From assembly GCF_024749045.1 (NCBI RefSeq), contig NZ_CP087184.1:2914001-2978000 (forward strand): a stretch of 64,000 nucleotides of DNA, written 5' to 3'. The DNA is from Pseudomonas sp. B21-028 (GTDB taxonomy: Bacteria > Pseudomonadota > Gammaproteobacteria > Pseudomonadales > Pseudomonadaceae). Numbering within the stretch: position 1 is the first letter of the stretch; each line of letters begins with the position of its first letter. Below, in pieces: positions 1-8,654 of this stretch. Both the position numbers and the translations under genes were made by a program. The notes under the pieces were generated by a model. That model worked only from the letters and a program-made list of their open reading frames with translations. It was not told the origin of the DNA and did not search any database.

Positions 1-1218
1 TCCGCCAGCGCCGCTCCGGCCGGGTCGGAGGCCATTCGCCCGTACCATATTCACGTCGATGAAGCGCAGTTGACCGAACTGCGCAAACGCATTGCGGCCA
101 CCCGTTGGCCCGATAAGGAAACCGTCAACGACGTTTCCCAGGGCGTGCAGCTGGCCCAGGTACAAGCGCTGGTGAAGTATTGGGGCGACGGTTATGACTG
201 GCGCAAGGCCGAGGCCAAGCTCAATGCGTTGCCGGAGTTCATCACTACCATCGATGGCGTCGACATTCAGTTCATCCACGTGCGTTCCCGCCACCCTAAC
301 GCGATGCCGCTGATCCTCACCCATGGTTGGCCGGGATCGCAGTTCGAGTTCCTCAAGACCATCGGCCCGCTGACCGATCCGACCGCTTACGGCGGCCGAG
401 CGGAGGATGCCTTCGATGTGATCATCCCGTCGATTCCCGGCCATGGTTTTTCCGGCAAGCCGACCGAATTGGGTTGGGGTCCCGACCGGGTGGCGAAGGC
501 CTGGGACGTGCTGATGAAGCGCCTGGGCTACAGCCATTACGTGTCCCAGGGCGGCGATCACGGCTCGGTGATTTCCGATGCGCTGGGCCGCCTGGCGCCG
601 CCCGGATTGCTGGGCATCCACCTGAACATGCCGGCCACCGTGCCGCCGGAGCTGGTGAAGCCGATCAACAGCGGCGATCCGGCACCCTCGGGGCTGACCG
701 ATCCGGAACGCCGGGCCTACACCTCCCTGAGTACGTTCTTCGGTCGTAACGCGGCCTACGGCGCGATGATGGTGACCCGGCCGCAGACCATCGGCTACCT
801 GCTGGCTGACTCACCCACCGGGACGGCGGCGTGGATGTACGAGAAGTTCGCGGCCTGGACCGACAGTGACGGCAAGCCTGAACGGGTGCTCAGCCGCGAT
901 GAAATGCTCGATGACATCAGTCTCTATTGGCTGACCGACACTGGGGCGTCGTCCTCCCGTTTCTACTGGGAGAACAACAACAATAACTTCAGCGCGGCCG
1001 CGCAAAAGACCACGGACATCAAGGTGCCGGTGGCGATCACGGTGTTCCCGCACGAAATCTATCAGGCACCGAAGACTTGGGCACAACGCGCCTACCCGTC
1101 GCTGTCCTACTTCAACGAAGTCAGCAAGGGCGGTCACTTCGCGGCCTGGGAGCAGCCGCAACTGTTCAGCGAAGAGCTGCGTGAAGCATTCCGGCCATTA
1201 CGTGCGACGGCGAAATAA
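1..1218 (+). CDS. Epoxide hydrolase, 5'-truncated by window edge
   Basis: Alpha/beta hydrolase of the microsomal-type epoxide hydrolase family, expected to open epoxides to diols through a covalent Asp ester. The frame is open from base 1, and the first codons already encode the N-terminal EHN-type segment (PYHIHVDEAQLTELRKR), so the true start and any signal peptide lie upstream; the TTG at 70 is not a likely start. Seen: HGWPG oxyanion motif near base 320, nucleophile elbow GGDHG near base 555 with Asp where Ser hydrolases have Ser, and a C-terminal GGHFAAWEQP supplying the His. The usual Trp after the nucleophile is His here. It is followed 83 bp later by a second Asp-type hydrolase on the same strand. 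Family call is firm; the substrate is unknown. Confidence 0.85.
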   Translation, partial: SASAAPAGSEAIRPYHIHVDEAQLTELRKRIAATRWPDKETVNDVSQGVQLAQVQALVKYWGDGYDWRKAEAKLNALPEFITTIDGVDIQFIHVRSRHPNAMPLILTHGWPGSQFEFLKTIGPLTDPTAYGGRAEDAFDVIIPSIPGHGFSGKPTELGWGPDRVAKAWDVLMKRLGYSHYVSQGGDHGSVISDALGRLAPPGLLGIHLNMPATVPPELVKPINSGDPAPSGLTDPERRAYTSLSTFFGRNAAYGAMMVTRPQTIGYLLADSPTGTAAWMYEKFAAWTDSDGKPERVLSRDEMLDDISLYWLTDTGASSSRFYWENNNNNFSAAAQKTTDIKVPVAITVFPHEIYQAPKTWAQRAYPSLSYFNEVSKGGHFAAWEQPQLFSEELREAFRPLRATAK

Positions 1219-1301
1219 TCCGGCACCGCGGCGCGTCCGGCAGACACCTTCGATTTCACAACTCGCAACCGCCGAGCGGCGGTTCGCAAGGGAGACTCAC
1301 C

Positions 1302-2375
1302 ATGACTACGAACCTGTTGAACCACACCTCCAAACCGCGGCACCGGCGTCTGCTCGCGCCGGCTCTCCTGGCGGTCGCCATGATGCAGTTGGGCGCCCTG
1401 GCTGCGACCTCGTCACAGGCCAGCGCTGCCGAGGTGCCAGCCGGTACCATCGGCGCCATCACGCCGGGAACGAACACTTCGTTCGGCCCGTTGAAACACG
1501 TCAAGGCGGGTCTGCTGGATGTTTCCTATGCCGAGGTTGGCCCCGCCGATGGGCCGGTGGTCATCCTGCTGCACGGCTGGCCGTACGACATCCACAGCTA
1601 CACCGATGTGGCGCCGGCGCTGGCCCAGAAGGGCTATCGCGTGCTGATTCCCTATGCGCGGGGTTATGGCGATACACGTTTCCTGTCGGCCAAGACCGTG
1701 CGTAACGGCCAGCCTGCGGCGCTTGCCAGCGACCTGATTGATTTCATGGACGCCTTGCACATCAAGCAGGCCGTGCTCGGTGGCTATGACTGGGGCGCGC
1801 GCACCGCCGACATCGTCGCGGCGCTGTGGCCGGAGCGGGTGAAGGCATTGGTGGCGGTCAGTGGCTACCTGATCGGTAGCCAGGAAGCCGGCAAGGCGCC
1901 GTTGCCGCCGGCCGCCGAGTTGCAGTGGTGGTACCAGTTCTACTTTGCCACCGAGCGTGGCCGCCTGGGGTATGAAAAGAACACCCACGACTTCGCCAAG
2001 CTGATCTGGAAACTGGCCTCGCCGAAGTGGAACTTCGACGACGCGACCTATGACCGCAGCGCCGCCGCGTTGCAGAACCCCGACCACGTCCCGGTATCGA
2101 TCTTCAACTACCGCTGGCGCCTGGGCCTGATCAAGGGCGAGGCCAAGTACGACGCGCTGGAGAAGAAACTCGCAGCGTTCCCGTCCATTGGGGTGCCGAC
2201 CATCACCCTTGAGGGCGATGCCAACGGTGCGCCGCACCCACCTGCCGAGGCCTATGCCAAGCGCTTTACCGGCAAGTACGAGTACCGGTTGATCAATGGT
2301 GGTGTCGGCCACAACTTGCCACAGGAGGCCCCGCAAGCCTTCGCCCAGGCCGTGATCGATGCCGATCATCTTTGA
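1302..2375 (+). CDS. Exported alpha/beta hydrolase, epoxide-hydrolase type
   Basis: Protein of 357 aa. A basic N-terminus and hydrophobic stretch (about residues 17-43, ending in SQASAA) look like a signal peptide, so it probably acts in the periplasm. HGWP at 91-94 and GGYDWG with Asp163 as nucleophile place it with epoxide hydrolases and haloalkane dehalogenases rather than esterases; GVGHNLP supplies His337. The start follows a good ribosome site (AGGGAGA). It sits between another epoxide hydrolase and a P460-like cytochrome, which suggests one catabolic or detoxification operon. Substrate cannot be told from sequence; dehalogenase activity is the main alternative. Confidence 0.8.
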   Translation: MTTNLLNHTSKPRHRRLLAPALLAVAMMQLGALAATSSQASAAEVPAGTIGAITPGTNTSFGPLKHVKAGLLDVSYAEVGPADGPVVILLHGWPYDIHSYTDVAPALAQKGYRVLIPYARGYGDTRFLSAKTVRNGQPAALASDLIDFMDALHIKQAVLGGYDWGARTADIVAALWPERVKALVAVSGYLIGSQEAGKAPLPPAAELQWWYQFYFATERGRLGYEKNTHDFAKLIWKLASPKWNFDDATYDRSAAALQNPDHVPVSIFNYRWRLGLIKGEAKYDALEKKLAAFPSIGVPTITLEGDANGAPHPPAEAYAKRFTGKYEYRLINGGVGHNLPQEAPQAFAQAVIDADHL

Positions 2376-2397
2376 TCCGGCACGAAGGAGCGCAACG

Positions 2398-2904
2398 ATG
2401 AAACTCAAGCATCTGGCGGCATCCGTCGCGGTTGCATCGGCGGCGTTGATCACTGCCGGCGTTGCCTTGGGCGATGCCGGCAGCGGTGAAGCATCACCGA
2501 TCTACGGAGTGAAGCTGCCCGATGGCTATCGCCAGTGGGCGCTGATCGCGCCGGCGCAAGAAGCCGAGCCGCTGAACGAGCTTCGCGCGGTGCTGGGCAA
2601 TGACCGCGCCATCAAGGCTTACCAGGACGCGACGCTGCCGTTTCCCGACGGCACGGTCCTGGTGAAGCTGGCCTGGAAGCACGTGCAGTCACCGGAGTTC
2701 GAGCCGGCGTCGATTCCTGGAGCGGCCACCACCGTCCAGGTGATGGTCAAGGACTCAAAGAAATATGCGTCAACCGGCGGTTGGGGCTTTGGGCGTTTTA
2801 TCAACGGCAAGCCCGCCGACGAGGCCCAGCACCAGACCTGTTTCGCCTGCCACCAGGCGCGGGTGCAGAACCATGATTTTGTCTTTACGCGTCTCGCTCC
2901 ATAA
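2398..2904 (+). CDS. Cytochrome P460-like exported haem protein
   Basis: Protein of 168 aa with a signal peptide (MKLKHLAASVAVASAALITA region). A single CxxCH haem-binding motif (CFACH) lies at 148-152 near the C-terminus, and the body (KLPDGYRQW at the start, then FPDGTVLVKLAWK) matches the cytochrome P460 family, periplasmic c-type haem proteins. The ATG at 2398 is preceded by AAGGAG; an upstream in-frame ATG at 2359 would lie inside the preceding gene and would spoil the signal peptide, so it was not used. Position among hydrolases suggests a redox partner or an oxidase in the same pathway, which is inference. P460 members act on hydroxylamine or remain uncharacterised. Confidence 0.78.
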   Translation: MKLKHLAASVAVASAALITAGVALGDAGSGEASPIYGVKLPDGYRQWALIAPAQEAEPLNELRAVLGNDRAIKAYQDATLPFPDGTVLVKLAWKHVQSPEFEPASIPGAATTVQVMVKDSKKYASTGGWGFGRFINGKPADEAQHQTCFACHQARVQNHDFVFTRLAP

Positions 2905-2927
2905 ACCAGGTATCCAAGGAGTTTTCC

Positions 2928-3704
2928 ATGAAAAAAGTCATTGCCGCACTGGCCTGCACGGCCGGCCTGATCATCGGCGCCAACGCCTCGGCGCAGACAG
3001 TGAAACCCACCGTCGTTCTCGTGCACGGCGCTTTTGCCGATGCGTCGAGCTGGAATGGCGTGGTGAAAATCCTCGAGAAGGATGGCTACACGGTGGTGTC
3101 CGCCGCCAACCCCTTGCGCAGCGTGAAGGGTGATGGCGCCGCGGTTTCGGCGCTGCTGGGCAGTATCCAGACGCCGGTGGTGCTGGTCGGCCACTCCTAT
3201 GGCGGCAACGTCATCAGTGAAGCGGCCAATGACCACGCCAACGTAAAAGCACTGGTCTACGTCAGCGCCTTCGCCCCCGAGGCGGGGGAAACCGTCGCCG
3301 GGCTTGCTGGGAAGTTCCCCGGCAGCACCCTCGGCCCAACCCTGGCGGCACCTGTCGTATTGGCCGATGGCGGCAAGGATCTGTACATCCAGCAGGGCAA
3401 GTTCCATGACCAGTTCGCCGCCGACGTCCCTGCCGCGCAGGCGGCCTTGATGGCGGCGAACCAGCGTCCGGTGACCGAAGCGGCACTGAACGAGCAGGCG
3501 GGCACGCCGGCCTGGAAACACATTCCGTCCTGGTACATCTACGGCGACAAGGACAAGAACATTCCACCGCAAGCCATGGCGTTCATGGCCAAGCGTGCCG
3601 ATGCCAGGGACGTGAAGGTGGTCAAGGGCGCTTCCCATGTGGTGATGGTGTCCCATCCGGAGCCGGTGGCCCGGTTGATCGAGGAAGCGGCCGCGGCGAA
3701 GTGA
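2928..3704 (+). CDS. Exported alpha/beta hydrolase (Ser nucleophile)
   Basis: Protein of 258 aa with a clear signal peptide ending in ANASA. VHGAFAD (oxyanion turn) at about 33-39, GHSYGG with Ser90 as nucleophile, Asp in YGDKDKN at about 207, and His237 in GASHVV form a complete triad. This is the compact lipase/esterase-like branch often annotated as alpha/beta fold hydrolase, distinct from the two Asp-type hydrolases upstream. The gene begins 23 bp after the P460-like gene with AAGGAG before the ATG, so it is probably co-transcribed. Substrate unknown. Confidence 0.8.
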   Translation: MKKVIAALACTAGLIIGANASAQTVKPTVVLVHGAFADASSWNGVVKILEKDGYTVVSAANPLRSVKGDGAAVSALLGSIQTPVVLVGHSYGGNVISEAANDHANVKALVYVSAFAPEAGETVAGLAGKFPGSTLGPTLAAPVVLADGGKDLYIQQGKFHDQFAADVPAAQAALMAANQRPVTEAALNEQAGTPAWKHIPSWYIYGDKDKNIPPQAMAFMAKRADARDVKVVKGASHVVMVSHPEPVARLIEEAAAAK

Positions 3705-3791
3705 GCTCTGCGCCTTGAGAGGGTTCCGCTCACGCATCGACTCCCGATGCGTGGATGGGCTTTCGATTACTCCATTGAAAGGTTGGAAAAA

Positions 3792-4544
3792 ATGACCATC
3801 ACATCGCAACGCTTCACTGGCAAGATCGCCCTGGTGACCGGCGGTTCTCGCGGCATCGGTGCCGCGGTGGTCCGTCGCCTGGCCAGGGAAGGCGCCACGG
3901 TGGCCTTCACCTACGCGGCATCCGAAGCGAAAGCCCAGGCGCTCGTCAGCAGCATCCAGCAGGAGGGTGGCCGGGTCCTGGCGATCAAGGCGGACAGCAA
4001 GGTCCCGGAGGACATCGAGCGTGCAGTGAGCTCCACCGTGGCGCAGTTTGGCGCGTTGAATATCCTGGTGAACAACGCCGGGATCCTGGGGCTCGGGTCG
4101 GTGGACGATTTCAGTGTCCAGGCATTTGACGACATGTATGCGGTAAACGTGCGCGCCATCTACATCGCCGCCCAGGCATGTTCCAAGGTGATGAATCGCG
4201 GAGACCGGATTATCACCGTTGGCAGCGTAACGGGGGAGCGCACCGGCTTTCCCGGATCCAGCGCCTACTCGATGACCAAGGCCGCACTCACCGGCCTGGT
4301 CCGCGGCCTCGCCCTGGACTTCGCCCCGCGGGGCATTACCGTCAACAACATCCAGCCCGGGCCGACCGCTACCGATATGAATCCGGCTGATGCACCTTAT
4401 CTGGAACACGTCATCGGCCTGGTCCCGCTGGGACGCCTGGGTACAGCGGATGAAATTGCTGGCATGGCTGTCTACCTGGCGAGCGACGATGCCTCGTTCG
4501 TTACCGGTGCGAGTCTCACCGTCGATGGTGGTTACCTGGCCTGA
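3792..4544 (+). CDS. SDR family oxidoreductase
   Basis: Cytosolic short-chain dehydrogenase of 250 aa. The Rossmann motif TGGSRGIG is at 16-23, NNAG at 94-97, and catalytic Ser145, Tyr159 and Lys163 (YSMTK) are all present, so it should be an active NAD(P)H-dependent keto reductase/alcohol dehydrogenase of the classical FabG-like type. The ATG at 3792 follows GAAAGG at suitable distance; an ATG at 3747 lacks a ribosome site and would add an unusual 15-residue leader. Last gene of the hydrolase run, 87 bp after the previous stop. Its lack of a signal peptide contrasts with the exported neighbours. Confidence 0.85.
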   Translation: MTITSQRFTGKIALVTGGSRGIGAAVVRRLAREGATVAFTYAASEAKAQALVSSIQQEGGRVLAIKADSKVPEDIERAVSSTVAQFGALNILVNNAGILGLGSVDDFSVQAFDDMYAVNVRAIYIAAQACSKVMNRGDRIITVGSVTGERTGFPGSSAYSMTKAALTGLVRGLALDFAPRGITVNNIQPGPTATDMNPADAPYLEHVIGLVPLGRLGTADEIAGMAVYLASDDASFVTGASLTVDGGYLA

Positions 4545-4574
4545 TTACGGCGTTTGGTCTATCGCATATACCGC

Positions 4575-5180
4575 AGGTCCAGGGTGGGAGCGGTGGGTCC
4601 GCTTGCATTGATGTTGACTGTGCTGCCGTCTTCGCGAGCAAGCCCGCTCCCACAGGGGATCGGGGCAGTCCCCGATGTTGTGACCAACCCGCGATCAGGG
4701 TGGGAGCGGGCTTGCTCGCGAAAGCGGTGGGTCAGTTTGCATGGATGTTGACTGTTACGCCGCCATCGCGAGCAGGCTCGCTCCCACAGGGAATTGGGAG
4801 CATTCTCGATGTTGTGACCGGCCCGCTCCCACAGGGAATTGGGGGCATTCTCGATGTTGTGACCGGCCCGCGATCAGGGTGGGAGCGGGCTTGCTCGCGA
4901 AAGCGGTGGGTCAGTTTGCATTGATGTTGACTGTGACGCCGCCATCGCGAGCAGGCTCGCTCCCACAGGGAGTTGGGGGCATTCTCGATGTTGTGACCGG
5001 CCCGCGATCAGGGTGGGAGCGGGCTTGCTCGCGAAAGCGGTGGGGCAGTTGCATTGATGTTGACTGTGTTGCCGCCATCGCGAGCAGGCTCGCTCCCACA
5101 GGGAATTGGGGGCATTCTCGATGTTGTGAACAGACAGAAATCAGGGTGGGAGCGAGCCTGCTCGCGATAGCGGTGTCCCG
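4575..5180 (+). repeat. REP array 1 (tandem inverted REP pairs)
   Basis: This gap after the SDR gene contains no credible gene. It is filled by REP palindromes in both orientations: GTGGGAGCGGGCTTGCTCGC at about 4700, 4880, 5013 and 5144 and the opposite form GCGAGCAGGCTCGCTCCCAC at about 4768, 4945 and 5080, with partial copies near 4581, 4635 and 4826. A longer unit of roughly 135-180 bp, including the spacers TTGATGTTGACTGTG and CATTCTCGATGTTGTGA, is repeated in tandem. Short reading frames across it are repeat translations. Confidence 0.9.
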
Positions 5181-5226
5181 GTCGCTGAACGCCATCGCTC
5201 CCACGACTCTCTCCCTTTGAGCTGTG

Positions 5227-6660
5227 TCAGCCCAACGCCTCTATCGCCAGCGCGACACCTGCTCCATACGCCGGGTCGGCCAATGTGCAGTGATGGATAT
5301 GACGCTGCTTGGCGTCGGCCGAAGCTCCTTGGATCGAACGTGCGGTGTTGTCGAACAGTGCCTGTTTCTGCCGAGGGTCCATCAGCCGGAACAGGGCGCC
5401 GGGTTGGGAAAAGTAGTCGTCGTCTTCGCGATGATTCCAATGCCCGGCGCTACCTTGCAAAGCCAGTGGCGGCTCGCGAAAGTCTGGTTGTTCCTGCCAT
5501 TCAGCATGACTGTTGGGCTCATAGCCGGGGGTGCTGCCGGCATTGCCGTCAGTACGCATGGCGCCGTCGCGATGAAAACTGTTGACCGGGCATCTGGGGG
5601 CGTTCACGGGAATCTGGTGATGGTTGACGCCCACTCGATAGCGCTGCGCATCGCCATAGGAGAACAACCGCGCCTGCAGCATCTTGTCGGGCGAAAAGCT
5701 GATGCCCGGGACGACGTTGGCCGGGTTGAAGGCGGCTTGCTCGACGTCGGCGAAGTAATTGTCAGGGTTGCGGTTGAGTTCCAGCAAGCCGACCTCGATC
5801 AGCGGATGATCCCGATGTGGCCAGACTTTGGTCAGGTCGAACGGGTTGATCGGATAAGTACCAGCTTCGGCTTCCGGCATGATCTGGACGTAGAGTTTCC
5901 AGCGCGGAAACTCGCCGTTCTCGATGCTGGTGTACAGGTCGCGCTGCGCGCTTTCGCGGTCGCTACCGATCACCGCAGCGGCCTGCTCGTCGCTCAGGTT
6001 CACGATGCCCTGTTGGGTTTTCCAGGTGAACTTTACCCAGTAGCGCTCATTGGCCGGGCTGATGAAACTGAACGTGTGGCTGCCGAAACCGTGCATGTGC
6101 CGATAGGATTGCGGCAGCCCACGGTCGCTCATCACGATGGTGACCTGATGCAAGGCTTCGGGTAACAGTGTCCAGAAATCCCAGTTGTTCCGGGCGCTGC
6201 GCAGATGGGTACGCGGGTCGCGCTTGACTGCGTGATTGAGATCGGGAAATTTCAGAGGATCGCGCAGGAAGAACACCGGCGTGTTATTGCCCACCAGGTC
6301 CCAGTTGCCTTGATCGGTATAGAACTTGATGGCGAACCCGCGGATGTCGCGCTCGGCGTCGGCAGCGCCACGCTCGCCGGCAACGGTTGAGAACCGGACG
6401 AACACATCGGTGGTCTTGCCGATGTGGGAGAACAGGCTGGCCTTGCTGTAGCGGGTGATGTCGTGGGTCACGGTGAACGTTCCGAACGCACCCGAACCCT
6501 TGGCGTGCATACGGCGCTCGGGAATGACTTCGCGGTCGAAATGCGCCAGCTTCTCCAGCAGCCATACATCCTGGAGCAGCATCGGTCCCCTGGGGCCTGC
6601 CGTTTGTGAGTTGTTGTTATCGACCACCGGCGCACCGGCGGCTGTCGTGAGTTTTTTCAT
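5227..6660 (-). CDS. katA: Catalase (haem, small-subunit clade)
   Basis: Monofunctional catalase of 477 aa that converts hydrogen peroxide to water and oxygen. Catalytic His52 in [12 protein letters not shown], the distal Asn region VGNN at 123-126, and proximal haem Tyr335 in [12 protein letters not shown] are all intact. Length and sequence fit the cytosolic KatA-type clade; there is no signal peptide, unlike KatB-type enzymes. The ATG at 6660 follows AAGGAG with 6-nt spacing; an ATG at 6687 has no better ribosome site. Next gene upstream on the strand is ohr, so this is a peroxide defence pair. Which Pseudomonas catalase paralogue it is remains less sure than the enzyme call. Confidence 0.9.
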   Translation of the reverse strand: MKKLTTAAGAPVVDNNNSQTAGPRGPMLLQDVWLLEKLAHFDREVIPERRMHAKGSGAFGTFTVTHDITRYSKASLFSHIGKTTDVFVRFSTVAGERGAADAERDIRGFAIKFYTDQGNWDLVGNNTPVFFLRDPLKFPDLNHAVKRDPRTHLRSARNNWDFWTLLPEALHQVTIVMSDRGLPQSYRHMHGFGSHTFSFISPANERYWVKFTWKTQQGIVNLSDEQAAAVIGSDRESAQRDLYTSIENGEFPRWKLYVQIMPEAEAGTYPINPFDLTKVWPHRDHPLIEVGLLELNRNPDNYFADVEQAAFNPANVVPGISFSPDKMLQARLFSYGDAQRYRVGVNHHQIPVNAPRCPVNSFHRDGAMRTDGNAGSTPGYEPNSHAEWQEQPDFREPPLALQGSAGHWNHREDDDYFSQPGALFRLMDPRQKQALFDNTARSIQGASADAKQRHIHHCTLADPAYGAGVALAIEALG

Positions 6661-6731
6661 CGTCTGCTCCTTATGGTGATCGGGCAACGCCGCTGACGGT
6701 CATCATGCGGCGCCGCCCTGTCCTGGCTCAC

Positions 6732-7157
6732 TCAGGCCAGGGTGATTTCGACGTAGATGTTGTTACGCGACAATTTCGAGTAGGGGCAGGTCTCGTGCGC
6801 GGCGTCGAGCAACGCCTGGGCAGACTCCCGGTCTACTCCGGGGACACTGACTTTCAAACGCGCTTGAAGGAAGTAGCTGCCTTCCGCCAGGCACAGATCT
6901 ACCTGTGCGTCGATGGACGGATTTTCCGGCAGTTTGATTTTCAGGCGCCGAGCGGCCAACTGCATCGCGCCTTCGAAGCAAGCGGACCAACCGGCCGCGA
7001 ACAGTTGCTCAGGATTGGTACCGGCCCGTGACGAACCAGGGCTTGAAAGCTGGACGTCCAGGCGTCCATCATCACTGCGCGAATGGCCGTCGCGGCCACC
7101 GGTGGTATCCACATGGGCGGTATAGAGCACATTGTCGGAACGGGTCGAAGCGGGCAT
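6732..7157 (-). CDS. ohr: Organic hydroperoxide resistance protein Ohr
   Basis: OsmC/Ohr family thiol peroxidase of 141 aa that reduces organic hydroperoxides using paired cysteines. Cys60 (GWSACFEGA) and Cys124 (ETCPYSK) are the reactive pair; TGGRDG near residue 20 and NPEQLFAAG before Cys60 are the usual family blocks. Ribosome site AGGAGA lies just upstream. It stands between catalase and an MFS gene on the same strand. A second, divergent paralogue is at 15646-16062. Confidence 0.9.
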   Translation of the reverse strand: MPASTRSDNVLYTAHVDTTGGRDGHSRSDDGRLDVQLSSPGSSRAGTNPEQLFAAGWSACFEGAMQLAARRLKIKLPENPSIDAQVDLCLAEGSYFLQARLKVSVPGVDRESAQALLDAAHETCPYSKLSRNNIYVEITLA

Positions 7158-7229
7158 GGGATTCTCCTGGTTGAAATTGGAAAATCCATCTCACCAAAAG
7201 CCTCCCGGGCGGGCCATTGCACCTAGGTG

Positions 7230-8492
7230 TCAGTCACGGCGCCGACCGCGTCCCCAGGCGATGGCCAGCATCGCCAACAGCAGGCTGCCGGCATAAAACG
7301 TGAACAAGGCCTGTGCGCTCCAGTGCGCATCCAGCAGAGCGCCGGCGACAATCGGTGACAGGATCGCGCCCAGGCGGCCCAACCCGAGCACCAGACCGAC
7401 GCCCCTGGCTCGTTCTCCGGTGCCGTAGGTCTGCGGCGCCAGGACATACAGGCCGGCGATGGCCGCGTTGAGCAGTAGGCCAATGGAAAACCCCATGCCG
7501 ATGGACAGGCTCAACACCTGGATGGCGGGCATCAGCAAGGTCATCAACCCTGCGTTCAGCAGCAGGCAGCCCAGCAGCAAACGACGGCTGCCAAAGCGAT
7601 TCGCGGCAAGTCCCAGGAGCAGGGCGCCCAGCATGCCGCCCAGATTGAGCAGCATGCCACCTTGGATACCGTGGGTTGCGGAAGCCCCCGTCTGGACCAG
7701 CAGTGTCGGTGTCCAGCTCACAACGAAGTAGAAGCAGAACATGACGAGGAAGAATGCCGTCGCCAGCGAAACGGTTGCGCGCCACTGCCTCGACCAGAAA
7801 TCGCGCCGAAGGCCACGCCCGGCATCCGAGGCAGGCCGATGGGCTGACGGCTGGACGGGGGAGGCTTTCACGGCGAGGAATTCGAAGGACTCACGCAGCC
7901 ACAGTGCACCGCTCAAGCCGGTCGCAAGGGTAAAGGCACCTCCGACGAGGAATACGTAGCGCCATCCGACGGCGTCGTTCAACGCATGCGCCAGCAGGCC
8001 ACCCAAGGACACGCCCAAGGCGAAGGCCACGGACTGAAGCGAGATGGCCAGCTCTCGCCGGTGCAGGTGGGTGCATTCATGGGTCAGCACATTGGCGCCG
8101 ACGAGTGTCGCCCCTACACCCATCCCCGTCAGGGTGCGCAACAGCTCAAGAGACCAGAAGCCCTGGGACCAGAATGACAGCAGCATGGTCGTGCCGCTGA
8201 GCAACAGGCTCGCCAGCAGCAAGGGACGACGACCATGACGGTCCGCCATGGGGGCGGCGAATGTCGATCCGCTGGCCATTCCAATGAGGCTTGCACTGAG
8301 CAACAGGCCCTGCTGGAAACCGCTCAACGCCCATTCCGCCGAAAGGCTGGGGAGCACGAAGGCCGTGGCCAGGGTCGCCAGGCCGTTGATCACATTGAAC
8401 AGCATGCACAGGCCGACGACCGTCCATTGACCCATCGCCTTCGAACTGGCGGCCGAATGCTGTTGCCCTGAGGCTGATGTCCTGTCTCGCAA
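7230..8492 (-). CDS. MFS transporter, AAHS-like
   Basis: Inner-membrane major facilitator of 420 aa with about 12 hydrophobic segments. The loop 2-3 signature DRHGRRP is at 84-90, and the block GWRYVFLVGG resembles the aromatic acid:proton symporter (AAHS) group, so an aromatic or related organic acid is the likely substrate (inference). The start appears to be TTG at 8492, preceded by AAGGAA with 6-nt spacing; the first in-frame ATG (8435) would remove a non-membrane leader only. It is divergent from the sensor kinase at 8655, which could control it. Confidence 0.8.
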   Translation of the reverse strand: MRDRTSASGQQHSAASSKAMGQWTVVGLCMLFNVINGLATLATAFVLPSLSAEWALSGFQQGLLLSASLIGMASGSTFAAPMADRHGRRPLLLASLLLSGTTMLLSFWSQGFWSLELLRTLTGMGVGATLVGANVLTHECTHLHRRELAISLQSVAFALGVSLGGLLAHALNDAVGWRYVFLVGGAFTLATGLSGALWLRESFEFLAVKASPVQPSAHRPASDAGRGLRRDFWSRQWRATVSLATAFFLVMFCFYFVVSWTPTLLVQTGASATHGIQGGMLLNLGGMLGALLLGLAANRFGSRRLLLGCLLLNAGLMTLLMPAIQVLSLSIGMGFSIGLLLNAAIAGLYVLAPQTYGTGERARGVGLVLGLGRLGAILSPIVAGALLDAHWSAQALFTFYAGSLLLAMLAIAWGRGRRRD

Positions 8493-8654
8493 ATGCCGTT
8501 CCTTTTGACGGTGTCGGTTGCCAGGATTAATCAGAGCAGGGTGTTGCTGAAAGGGCGATTACACGTTGGTATTGGTCGGTTTCCCATGCCCGGCGCTACA
8601 CTGATCGGCGCGTGTGACACCAAGGTATGATAGGCGGGCCCCAGCACCGGGGGC

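Noticed and set aside
2619..4409. Minus-strand frame of 596 codons across three plus-strand genes
   Set aside because: Runs antisense through the P460-like, hydrolase and SDR genes, which have clear families and ribosome sites; a GC shadow.
4554..5220. Short frames of 60-160 codons in all REP arrays
   Set aside because: They are translations of REP units; the same peptides (GSEPARD, GASLLA) recur in every array.
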